A DNA stretch of 64,000 bases from Straminergon stramineum (GCA_963920665.1 OY987265.1:5399001-5463000); one strand, 5' to 3'. Positions 25,300 to 37,461 are shown, numbered from the stretch's first letter. Program-made: numbers and translations. The notes: generated by a model from the sequence alone, not told the origin.

Positions 25300-27297
25300 T
25301 TACTTGATGATGACAAAACCTACCTTCTTGACAATAGTCGAACGAATCCCTTCGTAGTAGGAAACTACAGGTACAGATTCTTTTCTGAAAGTGATGAGAC
25401 GTTTATTGATAGTCTCCATATTGTCATCAACTCGCCCACTGGATTGTCCCCGTTGCATGAGTCGATGGATAAGCACTTGTTTGGGTGCATGTAAAAATAT
25501 CACCAAGGATGGTGCCCTCACCTAATAATAATCCAACATCATATTCAATACATGAGTCAAATCTTTGTTTTAAATGCCAATGTGCAAGAACTCATGTATC
25601 TGTCAATAGAAAATGTGTATTGGATTAGAAATGAGGAACTACTCAAGTTAATTCTTATTCATTAAAACATATTTTTCTACAAGAAATTATATTTATTTTT
25701 GAAACAATAATCATTCCTTCAAGAAGATGTCCCTTCCAATAGTCACTAAACAAAATGACAAATGAAATGATTTATATTAGAAAAATGCAATGTGAAGCAA
25801 TTTTTTTGTCTCATACTAATTGAGTTGACTAAATTAACTTGCATAATAAGAGAGGTTGTATATAGTGTTGAATTGTTCAATTAGTATTTAGCTTAGTGCA
25901 TTGATTAATATCGTATACAACAAGAATCCAAGTCAGCCACTGACCTTGAAGGGGTGCCTCCTATCACCCCCTCGGCCACTTTTTTCATCTTAATAAAATA
26001 ATATATGGTTTTTTTGGGTAATTTTTAGTTTGTTCAATGACATAGATTCTAGTCTCAGAGAATGTCTACAATAGTAGAAATCTTCTTGTCAAGAATGGTT
26101 ACACAAATAGTTTTTGGTGTTTTCACCTTAGTCTTGATTTAGCACATGAGAAGCTTTACCTCATGCATCAAAGTTGAGTAAACACCAATATTTGGCACAA
26201 AGTAAAAGAGGATCATGTCAATTTTGTTATATTGGCAAGATAAACTTCCACAACTTAAGCACATTTCAAGGCACGTGGCTTGAAATGAAAACATTTATCA
26301 GTCCTAGCATTAGAGCTTTCTTACGATGAATGTCACAATTTTTGGAACCCAAAATTGTATGAAATTAATGAAATTGAAAATGATTATTGGAGTTTATAAT
26401 CTAGTTCTAGTTTATAGAGCTCTCTATCGATGAATGTCACAATTTTTGGTGCCTCAAATTGCAACAATTTAATGAAATTGAAATTGGTTATTAGGATATA
26501 TAAATCCATCCTAATTTTTCGAGCTTCTTGTTGATGGATGTCACAATTTTTGGCACCCATAATCTCACCAATTTAATGAAATTGAAGATGGTTATAAGGA
26601 TATTAATATTGGCTCATACTAGTTTTTTAAACTCTTTAGCTTGGTTTACTTTACGTGGAAACCCATCTAGTAAGTAACCAGGAGTGTCATTCCCATCTTG
26701 TTTCATGGCCTTCTCCATGAGCTCCATTGTCAATTTCACAGGCACCAATTTGCCTTCCTTCATAATAGATGCACAATCCTTTCCAATTTGAGTCCCATTT
26801 TTCACCTCCACTCGGAGGATGTCCCCCAACGAAATGTGCTTGAATCCAAACTCCTTCACCATTCGAGCACATTGTGTGCCCTTCCCAGTGCCCGGACCTC
26901 CTACATCCATTATACCAAACCAAACAAGTATTAAGCACACATTTGACATTCACGCATTGAAAAAAAAACAATCATCTATACCATGAGATGCTCTGCTCAT
27001 GCAGTATTGACTTGCTTTTCAAGTAAGGTAGTTGTTCAAACTTCCTCCCCTTCTAACACACGTGGTTACCAAAAAACACAAAGAATGTCCTCCCCAAGAA
27101 ACCTTGTTTCTCCAAAATAATACTAACTATTGCAATATTTTCTTGAAATATAATGAAAGAAGATCATTCTAAATTGCAAATCAAAATGATAGAAGAATGT
27201 GAGAGCTTGATTGAGAGAGGTCTTGCCTACCAAGCACCATAATGATGGGTTTTTCTTTTGCTTCAACATGAGATGATTTTGATGCACTAGCACCCAT
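25300..27297 (-). CDS. UMP/CMP kinase (adenylate kinase family)
   Basis: Three exons on the minus strand join in phase: 27,297-27,231, 26,900-26,620 and 25,521-25,324. They give MGASASK..., the P-loop GGPGTGKGTQC (about residues 23-33), the NMP-binding segment SLGDILRVEVKNGTQIG, the DGFPR motif, and the LID region RGQSSGRVDDNMETINKRL. These are the residues that bind ATP and pyrimidine monophosphate, so the enzyme would convert UMP or CMP to the diphosphate in the cytosol. After residue 182 a consensus donor AAG|GTAGGT predicts a last exon of about 15-25 codons (family length is about 200); I did not find it downstream. Reading through the donor gives seven more codons and a stop at 25,300, a 189-residue product lacking the final helix. 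SAGD is changed to SLGD and the segment after DGFPR (KVNQAKEF) is unlike the usual NEENR. It may be a divergent gene or one that has recently lost its 3' end. Confidence 0.7.
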
Positions 27298-28939
27298 ACT
27301 TGTAACTCACAAACCCTAAATGTAATGTAGCTTTGTGTCTCATTCAACCAAAGCCCTTCTTCATTGAAATTTTGTCCATCATTGGGTTTAAAGATCAATC
27401 AACTATGGTTGGTTGGGTACATGGATTAGTATAAATTGAGTTGCATCCCATTGTTGCCAACCTTCATTCACTTGAAAGAAAAATACTTGTAGCAAGGAAG
27501 GAATTCATAGTCTAAACTAGTCAAGAATTAGGTCTTAATTTCCCATGGAGCTCAATTGCAAGTTCATCAATAATGTGGGTGAAGGGTAAAATGCAAGCAC
27601 TGGAAAAGAAAGGATGTGTATTGAAGAGGTAGCATTCCAAAGGTTAAGGTGAAATCAATGTACCTATTACCATCTATAAGAGAGAGTCAAAGAGAACCAA
27701 AGCAAGTCCCAAGGGAGCTTCCCAGAGAGTATTAACCCAATGTGGAGGCCAAGGGCTAAGGTATATGCATCTATAATCCACACTATTCAAAATGCAACAC
27801 CTACATTTGAACCTAAAAAATGTCACAAAACTTTATATTGATTATACAAAATGTAGATTAATGATAAAATCTTGAGAGTTTAAGAGAATCTAGTGTTGAT
27901 TTTTAATACACGTAGAGATAGTACTTGAAATTTCATAACTTATTCATGAACATTGTCCAAAAAATTCATACTAAATGCATTGGAATCTTCTTTCAGTTAG
28001 TGCCAATAAGATCCAATAAAAATAATTTATGTTGATAATAGTGATTATAATTAGTTATAAATAGTAATGATCATAGGTGTGCATCCATCAAGAATATTTG
28101 ATGAATGACTTTTAAAAGGAAAATTGTAAAAAAACAAAAGAGCACCTATTTATGTACTAATTGTATCATTTTTTGATTGATCACATTGATAATAGGCTAT
28201 GGTCTTTTTGGAGTAAGAAAACTTGGATTAGGGAGAATGTAGATCTTGATTGAATTTCCGTGGGAGAATCAATTATGGATTAACAACAATTTATTTGAAT
28301 ATTTTTCATTATTGAAATTTTTTTTCTTCCCATTTTTATATGAATTGAATGGGAACCTTGCACAAAAATATCAAGAAGAATTGAATGAAAAAAAAATACA
28401 TAGCTCAAAAATTGCAAAAATTGTTATTTTAGTATATTTGGATTTAGATCATCCATTTCACATAGCTCCTACAACAAATTCATAGAAACATCCATCATCC
28501 GCCAATGAAGATGTGTAGTTGCTTAGGAATTATGGAGCATCTTATTCTGTAAAAAAATCAAATCATCTTTTTTTTAAAATGAGGTATTGTATTTGCTCTC
28601 AAACTCAATTCTTACAATTTTCTCTAAAAGTTTGGTCTAATAGGGTTTAGTTTACTTGTTAGAACAATCTCACCATTAGAAATGGCATGTTTCCATTTTA
28701 TCTTAGAGTTATGAACATTTCATTTTTCCTTTCATCCTACCTTTCATCTAATACCTACTTCTATTAAACAAATTTTAAAGAATGAAAATCAATTTTATTT
28801 GAAAAAAAAACTCTTACTTTGAATGCAATTCATTGAAGTAAAAAAGGTACAAAATCAAAATCTTTGGTGCAAAATATTTAAGTCAAGAGGATTCAAAGTT
28901 TTATAGTTAAGTTCAAAAAGTTGCAAATAAAGTAATTTT
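27298..28939. other. Gene-free AT-rich interval upstream of the kinase
   Basis: Immediately upstream lies the kinase promoter, which has no clear TATA box that I could fix. No other gene or clear repeat was recognised. Confidence 0.5.
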
Positions 28940-29122
28940 CCACTTTAAATGCTCAAATCTTGCAATCAACAAGGTTAAGATTTTGAAATTCTTCTATACA
29001 TTATAACACCACTCTAGCGCAAGATCCTATAGATAAATAAGCAAAAATGATAGTTTTCAAAGTGGGTTTTGTTAAAATATAGTCATGGATCTTTAAGAGT
29101 TAAGGATACACTTTCATGTTTT
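28940..29122. repeat. Fragment of the TTAA-ended 0.86/1.6-kb family
   Basis: The text 'caaatcttgcaatcaacaagg', 'aagatcctata' and 'catagtcatgg'-like 'gtcatggatcttta' followed by gagTTAA matches the right part of the element at 60,707-61,569 in the same orientation. The left end is missing. Confidence 0.6.
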
Positions 29123-31095
29123 TAGGCTTGTGAAATAGTGAATTTGGTCAAATATCATGTCTAGGTTGTACTAAGTGCTCTAATGTAATACTACCTCCAT
29201 TCCAAAATGATCTTCATGGTGAACAAAATGTTCTAGATTAATGCTGAAAAATAATATTTTAAAGACTCATTTCACACTATATATGAAGTTTGTTACACTC
29301 TTAGCATCCTAGAAACTTTGAGTTTTGGAGCCCTTTTCTAAGCATAGTTTGGAAGTATTGAAAAGTGGAATTTGGGGGCATTTTCAAAGAAAACCACTTG
29401 GCATTTAATTGTTGAGTGTGAGGTCGTCATTTTATAGGCATTTAGTATGGGCCTTGTGTGGACCTCTGTTTTGCCTCCCAAAGCTACATCTCTTTCAATC
29501 AAGCAATATTTAAAGAGATTTAAAAACTAAAAATGGACAGTGTTGATTGATCCCTTCAATCATTTCATTTGTTTTTCAATTGATCATTGTGTAGATGGAG
29601 GGGGAACTATTGTTGAGAGTTGTTTTGTTGGTGTTAGATAGTAATCAAAAGTAGAATTTGACCAACACACAATGTCACAAGTACAATAGAAAGATCATTT
29701 TGAGACAAAAAATTAAAGCCAATAGGAAGATCATTATGGGAGGGAGGGAGTATTAAATAACAACAAAAAGCTAATGTATATACAAAGGAAGACTACCACT
29801 TAATAAAAAACTACCAATAAATAATACACAACGCAAACATCAAACCATCATCTATCATTACATCATTGTAGGGGGGCCTTTTGATTGTCCATAGTCATGT
29901 AAAAGGGACACCAAAGCCCACATCTCCACCCTCTAATATTAAAAAAATATTTTTGTTTATCAGTTTTGTACTTTTGTTCCCCCACCAAAAAAAATAATTA
30001 AAAAAAATATCTTTTGTCATAAATTTGTAAACCATAGGCTCTTTTCTGAATGCATATGTGATAACAATTGATATCAATTGGATATGTACCCATATCTTTT
30101 ATTTGTATATATTTAATAATAATAAAATATGTTAATTTCAATCTCTCTCTCTCTATTTTTGGTATCCATAATTATATCCCATGTTCTTACATATTTGTAC
30201 TTGTGTCCATATCCATATTAAAGTATCAATGTATACTATATATCCAAGGGAGGTTGTAAGAAAATGTTTAATAAGGAGGTGGGGGGGGGGGGATAAGATT
30301 TGGAGGGTAGGTGGGTTGTCTCATTTCAAGAAATAGTTGTACACAGTCTTCTCCAACAATTGCTTTCAAACTACCATGAACCATCCCCTTGCACAACACA
30401 AAGAAAAAAATTACTCACAAATGTTAAAAATTACTTTCAATATACGCCTACATAATCCAATGCCTATCATAAAAAACACAAAAATCCCTTCCATATGCAA
30501 ACCACATATATTAATAATGATACTAGGTACTATATTACTTTTAGTGTTACTTACTTATTATTTCACTCACTTTAATTCTCATTTAGTTGACAAATAGTGT
30601 TCTTGTTGACATTTTAGTATTGATAACATTAGTGGTGTGGAATACTACATATCAACAAGAACATTACCAAAAAGTAACATTGGAACGACGGTGAGGCCGA
30701 AAACTGGCAAGTAGATCACCTTCAAGATTTTTGTAAAAATGATGAATGCACCATTGGTTCATAAATTGCATCATTTTTGGCAAGGTACTTTTGTGGCAAG
30801 TCTTCTCCTAGCAAGTTTAATTTTACCAACATTAAATGAAAATTAGATTGCATTGCATGTCAACAAGAATACTACCAAAAATTACAATATGGTAGAACTA
30901 CCCATTATCAACTAGGCCCTATGGACAATCTTCAAGTACTAGGAAATTCAATCGAGATATGACTGATTTCTATCCATTAGTTTCTTGGTTTTTGACCCTC
31001 TTCTAGCCATCACTGATATGACACATGTGCTTGGTTTTGAGAGCCAAATTAGTCTTTGGATGAGCAATTATAGAAGACTCTGTGTGTTGGGGATG
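29123..31095. other. Gene-free interval with simple repeats
   Basis: It holds a (CT)n run near 30,140-30,154 and a run of about 13 G near 30,280-30,292. Text about 'aacaagaac-att-accaaaaa' occurs at 30,645 and again at 30,870, suggesting an old duplicated repeat. No gene was recognised. Confidence 0.5.
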
Positions 31096-31328
31096 CACTA
31101 TAACAAAACATGGTAAAAAAATCCTTAGCCAAAATCAACTATGATTCTTTTTGCCACGTTTTTGAGCAGGCCTACTACGCACGCAGCCAACGTTTATTGC
31201 AATTTTCCACTGCAATTTTTGCAAAAGAAGATAACAACCCACTACGCACGCATGCACAAAAACGTGGCAAAAAGAACTGTAGTCAATTTTGAATCCAATT
31301 TTTTTTTTTACCATGTTTTGTTATAGTG
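31096..31328. mobile_element. CACTA-type MITE, 233 bp, 3-bp target duplication
   Basis: Both ends read inward as CACTATAACAAAACATGG, a perfect 18-base match that continues with gaps to GCCACGTTTTTG, so the arms extend about 75 bases. The trinucleotide ATG flanks the element on both sides (31,093-31,095 and 31,329-31,331). A CACTA terminus with a 3-bp duplication defines the CACTA (En/Spm) superfamily. There is no coding capacity. Close similarity of the arms suggests a fairly young insertion. Confidence 0.8.
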
Positions 31329-31610
31329 ATGGGTGTAGGCCAACTTTGCATTGGTCTTCCAAAATTCATAACAATTTAAATTTAAGGAAAAAAAATTATG
31401 AAAATTTGACAATGCCCATCATTACTATGGCTTTATAGAGGGCAAAAAATTAACATTGCCTTCTACTACTCCAGATCATGCACAAAATGCTTAAGTAGTT
31501 GGTAATGGGCGGTTCTACCATAGTTGACAAATTATAGTGTTCATGTTGACATTTAGTTTTACAGATCTATCTTAATTAGTGTTGCAAAATTATCATTATT
31601 AGCGTACAGC
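31329..31610. other. Short AT-rich spacer
   Basis: Between the CACTA MITE and the GC-rich 5' region of the EMSY-LIKE gene nothing was recognised. Confidence 0.5.
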
Positions 31611-33739
31611 ACGCCCTCCAAAGGAATGGCGCGATCCAGGGCACGAAAAATGGTCCGGAGTCATCCACCGTGGGTGAAAATCATCCAAAAGGACCTTTAC
31701 CGGCCCGGTCCGTCCTTGCGGCGGGAAAAGGGTCACCGGCTCCCCCGGTCACCTGGTGACGCCAAGGGCTCCAACCCCCTTCGGCGCAGCGCGAGGTGGA
31801 AGAACCGCAACCGGAGCAGCTATGGCGGACCGTGCTGCCCTCGCTGCTGCAACGCGTCGCCTCTTCTGCGGCGAGTGCCCGCTCGCAGCGTCGTCGTCGT
31901 CCTTCCCGTTCCCCACCCCTTCCTCGATGCCGCACCAGCGCTCCTCATCGTTTTCTACGTAGGGACTGCTTTTTTATTTTCTCCGGAGGCGCTCCGCTTT
32001 TCTATATAACCCTAGTGATGTGCAACAAGGCTCCGTTCCTGGGCGGCGTGTCGTGCTGCTGTGGTCGTGTTTGGCAAGGAGGCGCTCGCGGTTTTTTCTC
32101 GTGCTGCTGCTGTGAGGTCCAAGGAGGCGCGCGCGCGTAAAGGGAGGCTTCTCTTTTTTGGAGGTACGAAACCCTAGGGCTTGCTGGTGTTTATTATGTG
32201 CATGGGGCGGAGTTCTTGAGAGGGTGTCGCTTTTGAGTTTGATACCTGCGAGGTTTTATTTTTAAAATTTTTTTGCTCCCTCGGCGATGGAGATTTCTGT
32301 GGAAGCGGGAGGTGCGGGGATATGGCGCCAGGATTGTTGGTACCACAGGACGATGGTTTCGCAGTGTTTTTTTGGGACGCCAAGGGGTTTCGGTTTATTC
32401 AATGATGGACTTAACGAATGCACTAGAAATTTAGTTGCACAGGACTTTTGAGCTCAACACCCGTATCTGCTGGCTCTGGTTACAGTTGGGAGTAGTGTGG
32501 TGGCTACTTGCAGTTTCCAGGGATTCCCTAATCTTCGGTTGCAGTGTTTTTCTCTTTTGGAGGTAGGGATCCCTAGGCTTCATGCTTTTTTAATATGTGC
32601 ACGAAGGGCTCGCTGGCAAGAGGAAGTGCATTTACGGAGGTTTTGCGTTCTTGTGATTTATTTGTTTTATTTGGATCCCCTGGCGACGGAGGTATTTAGT
32701 TATCGTGGACGCGAGAGGTGCGGGAATTAGGCTCTTTGGAGTCTAGGTTTTTTCGGTACCGCAGGAGTTTTTTTGGCTCCCATGGACTCTTACTTATATC
32801 AGAGATGTACTCAAAGAAATTTTCAGTAGAGTACGACTTCCGGGCTGCTCTTGGCGCGACGCCCATTTGTGCAGGCTCTGGGATGTCATAAACTGTTGCA
32901 TAGAATGGGGTGTCAGATGCCAGACTAAAGGAGGAGACAATTCTGAAACGAGACTCCCAAACTCTATAGCAGGGGTAGTATTACATCTGACGAGGATTTG
33001 GGACTCAGAATGGCGCCGGTCTCAAAATAGGAAGAATGACGAGAGTCGAGCACTCTGACACCCCCTAGAGTTACTAGAGAAACCTGCTGGTAGGTTGCGC
33101 AGGATTTCCCACTCTTTTGAGATATTTTGAACCGTCGAGAGGCTTGCGATTTCATGATTATATGGGGCTGAAAGACGTAGTCTAGCAATTGGTTTATTCG
33201 AATATGGGTAGCAAAGAACAGGGCCTTCGACGCTGGCACTTTTTTTGTAAGCAGTGGTGGTTCAGGGAGTCCGTAGGTCTTATTGCCTTCAACAGGGATT
33301 TCTGATTTTTTCATTTTTCCTAAATGTCAAGCAATGTGTGGTTAAGTTGTTGCTCTTGTCTGTGCCCTGCATTTCAGTAGTCGAATGCATCATGACTACC
33401 CTCTCACTCTCCTTCACTGATATTAGATTTTTCGTCAGTTTTTGTAGCGAAGTGGTCGTGTGTCACACTTCTTAAATTTTAGTCTACTCATAACTTCCTC
33501 CCTGCTAGGATCAGCATTGTTGACTAGTATTTCTTGTCGAGTGATGAAATCAGCCAAACCGAGGGATGGTACCGTCTCCCATGCTTTGAAAGTTTCATTC
33601 ACCAACTTACTCATGTCTCCTCTTTGTCTTGCTCGTAATGTTTTCTTTTCCTTCTTGTTTCTAACAGTGGTTGGCGTTTATGGAGTGCAGTTGGAGACAA
33701 AGACCGTGAATATAGTCATTTTCGGACCTGCCTGGCATG
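31611..33739 (+). promoter_or_regulatory. Promoter, TATA box and long leader of the EMSY-LIKE gene
   Basis: GC rises abruptly at about 31,611. A TATA-like ctatataa at 32,002-32,009 is followed by a T- and C-rich leader and AAACCCTA text (32,169-32,176). A segment of about 300 bases is present twice (32,147-32,440 and 32,541-32,845). Candidate leader-intron acceptors before the start codon are ctaacag at 33,661-33,667 and tgcag at 33,686-33,690. Frames on both strands in 31,620-32,140 are GC-driven and have no recognised domain. Confidence 0.5.
32147..32845 (+). repeat. Duplicated ~300-bp leader segment, offset ~395 bp
   Basis: The two copies share 'ttctctttt-ggaggta', 'ccctagg', 'tatgtgca', 'cggaggt/cgatggag' and 'gagaggtgcggg / gggaggtgcggg' in the same order, with about two thirds of positions matching by eye. 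They lie in direct orientation inside the untranslated leader of the EMSY-LIKE gene. Confidence 0.6.
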
Positions 33740-35278
33740 ATGGTGTATAACCAGTCGGACAGCGATGGAACGGACGATGACGACCTCCCCCCTACCCAGT
33801 TGGTTCGGTCTCAGAGTGTTAGAAAGGGTCGACCTAGTGGTAACGGAAAACCATCAAGCTCCTACCACATTGATCAGCAGATTCGTCAGCTTGAACTCGA
33901 AGCGTATCATTCCCTGCTTAGGGCGTTCAGTGCGCAGTCAGAGGTTATTACTTGGACTAAGGAAGGGCTCATGTCTAATTTGAGGAAGGAGCTAAGAGTG
34001 GAAGACGAGCTGCATAGAGAGATGCTGGGAAAAGTTACCCTTGATGAGACCCTTCGACGCATTCGGACCTGGAGACAAACGGGCGAGGACCCTGGCATGC
34101 CGCAGCACCATCGAGACACTTCTCCGAGTCCTGCTGTATCTCAAAGTCGGAAAAGGCAAAAGGTCGGCAATGTTGCTCCGATTCTCCCTCCCCCGGCCCC
34201 TCTGCTGAAACCTGCCCCGCAGACTCTTCCTTCCGCTTCGGGGGGCCGGGGCATGTCTAGCGGCAAGAAATCCCGGAGCAAAGGCCTTGCCGATACCCTC
34301 ATTGTTCCTAGCCGAGGCGCCGCGATGGTTGGGACTCCAGGTCCCCCTTCCGGCCGAGGGGGAGTGGGCAGTGGGAGGGGTTCAACGCCTTGGCGGAATC
34401 ACAAGGGTGCAGGTCCGTCTACGGATTCGCGTGTTGAGAACTGGGTGGGTCGGCGGCTCCGTATTCGGTGGCCGGAAGACAATATTCACTATGAGGCAGT
34501 GATTGTAGATTACAACAAGGATACGATGTTGCATTGTCTTGCTTATGATGCGGGTACTCTGGATGAGAGTATTGAGTGGGTGGATTTGAAGGCAATGGAC
34601 CGAAACGACTTACAGTGGCTGTCCGAGCCTAGAGCCGACCCTGTCATATTGAACGGCAAAGTTCCTGGTCTCACTCCTCCTGAACGAGGTGCTGGAAGGG
34701 GTGTGAAACGTGGCCGAGGGGGTTACGGAGGTGTGGTGGGGAGACCGAAAGGGAGTGGTCAAAGAGGACGACCTGCACATGACAAGACCCCGTTGGCACC
34801 GACTCCCCAGTCTAGACCGTGGAGAGGAGAGGCCCCTGGTGAAGAAGACAGGAATGGGACAGCCGAGATAGGCCGACCGACTCACATCCTGTACCCCGAA
34901 GCTGAGATAGTCGCCCTTCTGAAGGATTACACCGAAGCGGAACATGCGAAGGACGTGGTAAAGCTGGACCTTATAAAGCGGTCGGCCAAGGAATATGAGG
35001 AGTTGCTTCACAAGGGTTTGGCGGCCCTGGCAGCGTACTCCGACGATGGGAGTGAGGATGAGAGAGTCGATGTCGTGGACTCTCCTGTTCACTCTATGGG
35101 TTTAGAGAAAGATCCTCACAGTGTTCAGGAAACAGGGCATCGTCTGGAAGAGAGTGACGAAGAAGATGAGCGAAGGGATGAGGGCTCCGAGGGCCACCAC
35201 GGCGGTGCTGAGAGGGAAGTCGCCTCTGATGCCGAGTTGGACAATGCCGACGACGACGGGGATGGAGACGACAGTTAG
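33740..35278 (+). CDS. EMSY-LIKE chromatin reader (ENT + Agenet/Tudor)
   Basis: The 512-residue product starts MVYNQSDSDGTDDDDLPP, matching the conserved N-terminus of plant EML proteins; an extra ATG three bases upstream is equally possible. Residues about 45-112 form an ENT domain (QIRQLELEAYHSLLRAFSAQ, ITWTKEGL, LRKELRV). Residues about 233-288 form an Agenet/Tudor domain (VGRRLRIRWPEDNIHYEAVI, IEWVDL). Residues about 145-230 and 310-380 are basic and Gly/Arg/Pro-rich. Residues 385-435 form a helical segment (AEIVALLKDYTEAEHAKDVV), then a long acidic tail. In Arabidopsis EML proteins act with EDM2 in RPP7 regulation and read histone H3 marks. The helix-plus-tail is longer than in Arabidopsis EML1. 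The whole coding region is one exon, unlike the multi-exon genes of flowering plants, which raises the idea of a retrocopy that gained an upstream leader. Confidence 0.9.
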   Translation: MVYNQSDSDGTDDDDLPPTQLVRSQSVRKGRPSGNGKPSSSYHIDQQIRQLELEAYHSLLRAFSAQSEVITWTKEGLMSNLRKELRVEDELHREMLGKVTLDETLRRIRTWRQTGEDPGMPQHHRDTSPSPAVSQSRKRQKVGNVAPILPPPAPLLKPAPQTLPSASGGRGMSSGKKSRSKGLADTLIVPSRGAAMVGTPGPPSGRGGVGSGRGSTPWRNHKGAGPSTDSRVENWVGRRLRIRWPEDNIHYEAVIVDYNKDTMLHCLAYDAGTLDESIEWVDLKAMDRNDLQWLSEPRADPVILNGKVPGLTPPERGAGRGVKRGRGGYGGVVGRPKGSGQRGRPAHDKTPLAPTPQSRPWRGEAPGEEDRNGTAEIGRPTHILYPEAEIVALLKDYTEAEHAKDVVKLDLIKRSAKEYEELLHKGLAALAAYSDDGSEDERVDVVDSPVHSMGLEKDPHSVQETGHRLEESDEEDERRDEGSEGHHGGAEREVASDAELDNADDDGDGDDS

Positions 35279-36284
35279 ATTGTTAGGTGCATGAGACGGC
35301 ATGGACGTTCCTGAGCTTCTTGTCCGTTTGAAGGGCTGCCAGGCTGATGTTGCCCATGTTGATTTGTGTCCTTTTGAGCTCTTCTGTTTCCCTCCATTTA
35401 CACTGGACAATGCTTGTGGCAAAATGAAATGTGGTTTCCGGGGTCGCTGGGTTCCACTTGCCCTGCATCCTGGATGGGGCACTGTTGGGCTGAGGTACTG
35501 GCTTCGTTTTTGGGACATGTTCAGAGGAGGGACCTGGTTGTGATGAATGTAGGTATATATTATAGGTCTTCTTTGTCCATACTTGTTCCGAAGTGTATTA
35601 AGAGCACTGTTTTTTCACCTATATGGGAGCATCACTCGATTTCCATTTTTTGTAGTGAACCTGAGACTTGGTTGAAGAACTGAAATCAGTATATGAACAG
35701 GTGATGTGTTTGTTAGAGCATGGGTATGTTCATGAAAGGGGGAGTCATTTGTGGACTGGCAATTCCTGGCAATCGTTGTTGATGAGTTGCTATTCCTCAC
35801 ATTCATTACTGATAAATTGTCGTACTTTCAATTTCAGTTTCAACTTCTGTCATTGAATTTCAATTTTTCGATGATATTTTCTGACTTTGAAGTTATTACT
35901 TTAGAAGTTGCCATTCTACGAATTTTTTCCTAATGTGGTAGAGAATGTTGGGGGAATATCGTTAAGTCTGCTGTAAGAGATGTCCGCCAAGTTCTTAGAA
36001 TGTGGTAGGAGAGGAGGGTATGAAATGTGAAACTGGGGATGAAAAGTAACTCGAATCTGGTTTGGAGATTGGAGTAAATTCATGAGAGTTTGTTCATCGT
36101 GGATTCATGTAATGTCCCATAAAGAACAGAACAAGTGAAAGAATAAATTGGAAGGTGCACATATTTGGAAGGTGGATAAATTGTTGTGTCGTTTAGCTGC
36201 GGAATGGTTCAAGGTTGTCTCATTTAGGAACCTGGTTGGCATGCCATAACTTAGGACAGACCTCAATGCACACATAATGCCAGC
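35279..36284 (+). other. 3' untranslated region and downstream spacer of the EMSY-LIKE gene
   Basis: GC falls gradually after the stop codon at 35,276-35,278. Short frames here are non-conserved. The transcript end is not marked by a clear signal. Confidence 0.45.
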
Positions 36285-36480
36285 TATCAAGGCACATTTG
36301 TCACCATTCCATTGGATAGTGAGAAAAGCCTTATAACTCATAACGCAAACCTTCTTTCTACACCCTCAGATTTGCAAAAAATATAGATATGGACGTTTGT
36401 GATGAACTAATAGACTTGGCATTATGTTTCATAATGCTCTCAAGCCTCCTGACTCTTGAGCATTATCTAGTCCATAATTA
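36285..36480 (+). repeat. Dispersed repeat, copy 2
   Basis: It pairs with 24,375-24,560 in the same orientation (catttgtcacca, attggatagtgagaaaagc, tttgtgatgaacta, ataatgctctc). Confidence 0.7.
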
Positions 36481-37461
36481 ACCAAACCTTGGGGAAAAGA
36501 ATAAAGAAATTCCACAATGCTACATTAAAATGTGCAATAGGTGCACAAGGAGAATTGGAATTAATGGTCAACAAAATTTGCTTGTGAAAAGGAGAGACAA
36601 GTTTCCAATTTTCGGAGAACTATTTTCTAACACTACATTTGAACTTTGGGGTCGCTTTTAGTTTGACAAGGCAAAGCTACTCCCAAAACATAGTTTCTTC
36701 CTACTCACCATGAAATGAAAGCATCATGGATTTTGGCAAACGCATTTCCAACTCTAGAGAACTTAGAAATTCATAATCAGAAGTCCATTTCCAATTCCAA
36801 CACACTATGGAAGACTGTTCATATTTAACCATCCCAAACTTTCTCTTGTTTTCTCCCAGTAGCCACATGATGAAGAAAATCAAAAGAAAAGAAAATATAA
36901 AACGATTTCAAAAAGAAAAATGCATTATAAAACAATTATCGTAGTGCAGCTCGCAGTAATTGAACTAACTTTGAGTAGCAATGAATTGGACCATAGTAAG
37001 TTACTCTTTCTATCTAAACACAAATTGTGTCCAAAAAAATCCACAACATAGTGGGTATCAAGATTGGAGAATGTCTTGGTGAACACTACAAAGGTGAAAA
37101 AGGAGCCAGACCACAGAAAGTGGGAGATGAACCCAAATTTCCTCAATCGAGAATCGAAAACCACCTCCCTGAGGTATTTATTTGCATTCACTGGTACTGG
37201 TATCAGTACTACCGGATTCCTAAAAAACCCAGTGAATGTCCACAAGCCAGTGAACAGCTCTTTCAAAAAACCTCGGTGTTGCCTGATATAAAATGCAAAA
37301 TTGCGACTCTTCTATTAGCGAAGGTGTCTAAAACGGGATCAATGTGCTCAAACGAATCCCTGGCCTGAACAATTGATCTTAAATACATTCTACGTAATAG
37401 TTTGACTAGGGAGACGTCCTGCACACAATGGGCGGAATATGTACAGGTTGTGGAAGAAAAA
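36481..37461. other. Spacer downstream of the polygalacturonase gene
   Basis: The right half is probably the 3' untranslated region of the minus-strand polygalacturonase gene. Frames on both strands at 36,925-37,368 overlap each other and show no family features. Confidence 0.45.

Noticed and set aside
30280..30292. Run of about 13 G
   Set aside because: A simple homopolymer; not enough separate G-runs for a reliable quadruplex claim.
34610..35092. 160-codon frame antisense to the EMSY-LIKE gene
   Set aside because: It is fully contained in a well-supported sense gene and shows no protein family features.
36925..37368. Overlapping 113-codon frames on both strands
   Set aside because: They lie in the likely 3' flank of the polygalacturonase gene and neither has a known domain or coding texture.
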